Positions 5,625 to 8,226 of a stretch of DNA of 8,226 nt are shown one piece after another. The notes beneath the pieces were generated by a model. It saw only the letters and a program-made list of their open reading frames with translations. It was not told the DNA's origin and searched no databases. Each line of letters begins with the position of its first letter. Positions within the stretch are counted from its first letter, which is position 1. A program made the translations under genes and the position numbers. The stretch lies in contig JAPOQT010000180.1 of assembly GCA_026710525.1 (NCBI GenBank), positions 1-8,226 of the forward strand, written 5' to 3'. The DNA is from Pseudomonadota bacterium (GTDB lineage Bacteria; Bdellovibrionota_B; Oligoflexia; Oligoflexales; Bin106).

Positions 5625-7717
5625 ACTGGCTTCTCATTGTGGGGCGAAATAGACGCCTCTTCTCTTGAAGCGGTACCGGGGAGAGATGAATTAGCCGGTA
5701 GGTCGCCAGCTTCTTTTTGTTTTTTTTTCGTCTTTTTCGCGGCGGTTTCCGAAGATGTTGTACCCGGTGAAGAACTATCTTTGTCAGCGCTCTGTTTTTT
5801 CTGATCTGACCCCGTCAAGTCTTCTGCTGCAACCCCTCCTCCTTTATTTGCCCCGGTTAAGATCCGCTCTTCGTATGCCTGTCGTTCTTCAGCGGTGACC
5901 ACCTCACGGCCTGCAAGAATCTCTTGTAAGTCCGCTGAATAGAGAGTTTCTTTAATGAGGAGAGCTTCGGCCATGTTTTCCAGCACTTCTCGATGAGTTG
6001 TCAAAATATTCAGAGCTCTGTCGTAGCCGGTACTCACAAAAGAGTGGACCTCATCGTCAATAACCGCATGCATTTTCGGTGACACATGTTGTGACTGGGA
6101 AAAATCACGACCTAAGAACACATCTTGGCCATGGCGATCATTGAGAGAAATAGGGCCAATCTTATCACTCATCCCCCATTGACACACCATTTTCCTCGCA
6201 ATTTCCGTTGCCTTATTAATATCATCCGAGGCTCCCGTAGTACGATGATCAAAAATTAGCTCTTCAGCAGCTCTCCCACCCATTGCATAGGCAATCATAC
6301 CTTGAGCATATTCTTTGGTGAGGGTGAGCTTATCCTCTTCCGGGAGAGTCATCGTAACACCAAGAGCTTGTCCGCGTGGAATAATAGTAACTTTGTGAAC
6401 AGGATCACCGTGCTCAAGATGCAGCCCCACTAAAGCATGTCCCGCTTCATGATAGGAAGTGATTCGTTTCTCACGATCACTCATAATCATGGATTTACGC
6501 TCCGGCCCCATTAAGATCTTATCTTTGGCAAGTTCAAAGTGATTCATGGTGATTTTATTTTGGTTTTCTCGAGCCGCAATTAAGGCTGCTTCATTAACAA
6601 GATTCTCAAGATCTGCACCGGAGAAGCCAGGTGTGCCCTGGGCAATTTTGCCAAAGTCTGTGCCCTTGGCAAGAGGCGTTTTTTTAGAATGCACCTTGAG
6701 AATGCCCAGGCGACCTTTCACATCTGGCTTCGGAATGATGACACGACGATCAAATCTTCCTGGTCTCAATAGGGCAGGGTCTAACACATCAGCCCGATTT
6801 GAAGCAGCAATCACAATCACGCCTTCATTGTCCTCAAAACCATCCATCTCCACCAAGAGTTGATTTAAAGTTTGTTCTCTTTCATCATGGCCACCACCTA
6901 AACCAGCGCCACGTTGACGCCCCACCGCATCAATTTCGTCGATAAACACGATACAAGGCGAATGTTTTTTCGCTCTCTCAAAAAGATCGCGAACACGGGA
7001 CGCTCCCACTCCCACAAACATTTCCACAAAATCAGAACCTGAAATACTAAAAAAAGGAACCCCGGCTTCACCAGCCACTCCTTTGGCTAAAATAGTTTTA
7101 CCTGTGCCAGGAGAACCAATGAGTAACACCCCCCTTGGTATGCGACCACCAAGTTTGGTGAATTTCTCTGGATTTTTAAGAAAATCAATAATCTCACCCA
7201 GCTCATTCTTCGCCTCATCAATGCCCGCAATATCATCGAAGGTCACACGCGGATGAATATCCTTCATCATCCGAGCCCGACTCTTGCCAAAGTTCATCGC
7301 CTTGCCTCCTCCCTGTAGTTGGCGGAGGAAGAATATTAAAAAACCGAGTAAAAACAGAGCAGGCAAGATTTCGAGTAGGAGAGCGGACCAAAAGTTACCA
7401 CTATCGATGCGGTCATAATTAACCAAAACTCCTTGCTTCTCTAATTGGTCTCTGAGATTAAGGTCTGAGATAGGACCCACTGTGGTAAAAGACTCACCTG
7501 TTTTTTTAAACACCCCTTTAATCTGTTGTCCTTGAATAGTGACCTCAGCCACACCACCTTCACCCGCATAGGCAATAAACTCAGAAAACGGGATCTCGGC
7601 AGGAGCAGAGTGTTGTTCGAGTAGGGAGTTAGCAACGAGTAAGCTGCCCACAACAAAAGCAAAGAACATCAGATTTTTAAACAAAGGAGGTGGTTTAGGA
7701 GGTTGTGGATTTTCCAT
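5621..7717 (-). CDS. ftsH: ATP-dependent zinc metalloprotease FtsH
   Basis: 698 residues. Hexameric inner-membrane AAA+ protease that extracts and degrades membrane and short-lived cytosolic proteins. After a proline-rich N-terminus come a first membrane helix (about 14-33), a periplasmic domain (about 40-105) and a second helix (110-131). The AAA+ module follows: Walker A GSPGTGKT (201-208, with Ser where Pro is usual), pore motif FVG (234-236), Walker B VFIDE (257-261) and second region of homology with arginine fingers (R321, R324). The protease domain has zinc motif HEAGH (423-427) and the third metal ligand, probably D499, in TTGASDDI. The tail after about 605 is long, about 90 residues rich in K, S, T, E and A, making the protein longer than the common 610-660. 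ATG 7717 has AAGGA 6 nt upstream. It leads the block and overlaps folP by ATGA. No sigma-32-like promoter was recognised. Confidence 0.98.
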   Translation of the reverse strand: MENPQPPKPPPLFKNLMFFAFVVGSLLVANSLLEQHSAPAEIPFSEFIAYAGEGGVAEVTIQGQQIKGVFKKTGESFTTVGPISDLNLRDQLEKQGVLVNYDRIDSGNFWSALLLEILPALFLLGFLIFFLRQLQGGGKAMNFGKSRARMMKDIHPRVTFDDIAGIDEAKNELGEIIDFLKNPEKFTKLGGRIPRGVLLIGSPGTGKTILAKGVAGEAGVPFFSISGSDFVEMFVGVGASRVRDLFERAKKHSPCIVFIDEIDAVGRQRGAGLGGGHDEREQTLNQLLVEMDGFEDNEGVIVIAASNRADVLDPALLRPGRFDRRVIIPKPDVKGRLGILKVHSKKTPLAKGTDFGKIAQGTPGFSGADLENLVNEAALIAARENQNKITMNHFELAKDKILMGPERKSMIMSDREKRITSYHEAGHALVGLHLEHGDPVHKVTIIPRGQALGVTMTLPEEDKLTLTKEYAQGMIAYAMGGRAAEELIFDHRTTGASDDINKATEIARKMVCQWGMSDKIGPISLNDRHGQDVFLGRDFSQSQHVSPKMHAVIDDEVHSFVSTGYDRALNILTTHREVLENMAEALLIKETLYSADLQEILAGREVVTAEERQAYEERILTGANKGGGVAAEDLTGSDQKKQSADKDSSSPGTTSSETAAKKTKKKQKEAGDLPANSSLPGTASREEASISPHNEKPV

Positions 7718-8051
7718 AAAAGATCCTTATTTTGTATATAAGTTTGACGGTCACGGCATAATGTGAAAACGGCTCCCGTATGTTCACATACACCTTAAAA
7801 TATAGTTCAAAGTACTCATCGGCAACTTATCAAAAAAGTTATGAATTGTTACCACCACCCTATTTAGCATGGATGTGAAATCTATTGTTGTCAAGGACAG
7901 TAGGGTAACCCATAATGATTAACAGCACCCATTCGCCACTTGTATTATGCCATAGTCCTCATCATTTAGATGGTTAATTAGGGCGGCACATGTCATGATG
8001 CGTATTGTCATTCCTGCACTCACTAGCTCCCTCATCATTAAAACTGTTAAT
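7718..8051. other. non-coding stretch upstream of ftsH (about 330 bases)
   Basis: All six frames are broken by stops; the longest open stretch noticed is a 39-codon minus-strand frame with no ribosome site (8038-7919). The promoter of ftsH-folP is expected here. The clearest element is a minus-strand TTGACA (7894-7889), but no convincing -10 box lies at 16-18 nt (the nearest A/T match, TAAATA, is 22 nt away). The sequence CCTCATCATT occurs twice on the + strand (7957-7966 and 8030-8039). The ftsH ribosome site AAGGA (7728-7724) and the leader hairpin at 7761-7789 are the only well-supported elements. No tRNA or small-RNA gene was recognised. Confidence 0.5.
7761..7789 (-). promoter_or_regulatory. 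imperfect hairpin in the ftsH leader
   Basis: On the minus strand ATGTGAA (7789-7783) pairs exactly with TTCACAT (7767-7761). Inside this, ACGG (7779-7776) pairs with CCGT (7772-7769) around a GAG triloop, the two stems being separated by an asymmetric internal loop (CAT against T). The structure lies 44-72 nt upstream of the ftsH ATG. No T-tract follows, so it is unlikely to be an intrinsic terminator. A 14-bp near-palindrome, GTATGT-TC-ACATAC (+ strand 7778-7791), overlaps it and could instead be a protein-binding dyad. Confidence 0.4.
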
Positions 8052-8225
8052 CTATGACATCCTCGAGATTGCCTTTTCCGGGTGAGATTTGTTTCGCTCC
8101 CAGGTGAGCCGAAGCTGATGGTAGTCTAAGTGTGTTAAGGATTCAAAATAGATAGTACTCCCATCACGGCTCAAAGTATACATGGCACCCGGTGATATCA
8201 CTGACAGGACCAAATCAGCCAGGCA
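8052..8225 (-). CDS. C-terminal end of an unrecognised protein (start outside window)
   Basis: One minus-strand frame is open from the right edge to TAG 8054-8052, giving 57 visible residues that include SPGAMYTLSRDGSTIYFES and end HPEKAISRMS. The composition is protein-like (a DG turn between short beta segments, then a charged tail), and the other two minus-strand frames close within 27 bases of the edge. It shares orientation with ftsH and lies about 330 bases upstream of it. In related gene orders tilS often precedes ftsH, but I cannot match this tail to TilS, so identity is left open. It could also be a chance open frame, or a short ORF beginning at ATG 8183. Confidence 0.45.
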   Translation of the reverse strand, partial: CLADLVLSVISPGAMYTLSRDGSTIYFESLTHLDYHQLRLTWERNKSHPEKAISRMS

Positions 8226-8226
8226 A

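Noticed and set aside
6546..6863. 105-codon + strand ORF
   Set aside because: Antisense to the most conserved part of the ftsH AAA+ domain; a codon-bias shadow.
7919..8038. 39-codon minus-strand ORF starting ATG-ATG just after the partial gene's stop
   Set aside because: No ribosome site, ordinary length for chance in this region, no recognisable features, and the sequence lies in a likely promoter/leader zone.
7998..8057. 19-codon hydrophobic + strand ORF (MRIVIPALTSSLIIK...)
   Set aside because: Too short, no Shine-Dalgarno sequence, and it partly overlaps the end of the minus-strand partial gene.

Overview
The window carries a compact block of mostly housekeeping genes. It looks like a Gram-negative bacterium of a deltaproteobacterial or Bdellovibrionota-like lineage. 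Two things support this: the order ftsH-folP-cdaA-cdaR, which I recall from Geobacter-type genomes, and an FtsH whose core reads like myxobacterial/deltaproteobacterial FtsH. The taxonomic call is an inference. Base composition is mid-range by eye, with no obvious compositional island. No mobile element, CRISPR array, tRNA or rRNA was seen.

Layout from left to right. The 3' end of fabI (enoyl-ACP reductase) enters on the + strand and stops at 234. Everything else is on the - strand and converges on it. In transcription order (right to left) this is: the last 57 codons of an unrecognised protein (8225-8052); a roughly 330-base non-coding stretch with a 29-base imperfect hairpin; ftsH (7717-5621); folP (5624-4821), overlapping ftsH by ATGA; a 149-base gap with two RNA/DNA dyads; cdaA (4671-3799); cdaR (3777-2848); lepA (2777-960); a small exported protein of unknown function (867-280), preceded by a possible 14-codon leader ORF; and a weak terminator-like hairpin at 263-274.

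The genes span membrane protein quality control (FtsH), folate synthesis (DHPS), c-di-AMP signalling (the membrane diadenylate cyclase CdaA with its regulator CdaR) and translation (LepA/EF4). The phosphoglucosamine mutase gene glmM, which commonly follows cdaA-cdaR and couples c-di-AMP to cell-wall precursor supply, is not next to them; lepA occupies that place.

No clearly new system is present. The observations most worth a second look are regulatory. A predicted hairpin buries the cdaA ribosome binding site. A perfect 9-bp dyad lies upstream of it. A strong Shine-Dalgarno sequence drives a mini-ORF whose stop overlaps (ATGA) the start of the unknown exported gene. There is also an in-frame triple 9-bp repeat inside folP.
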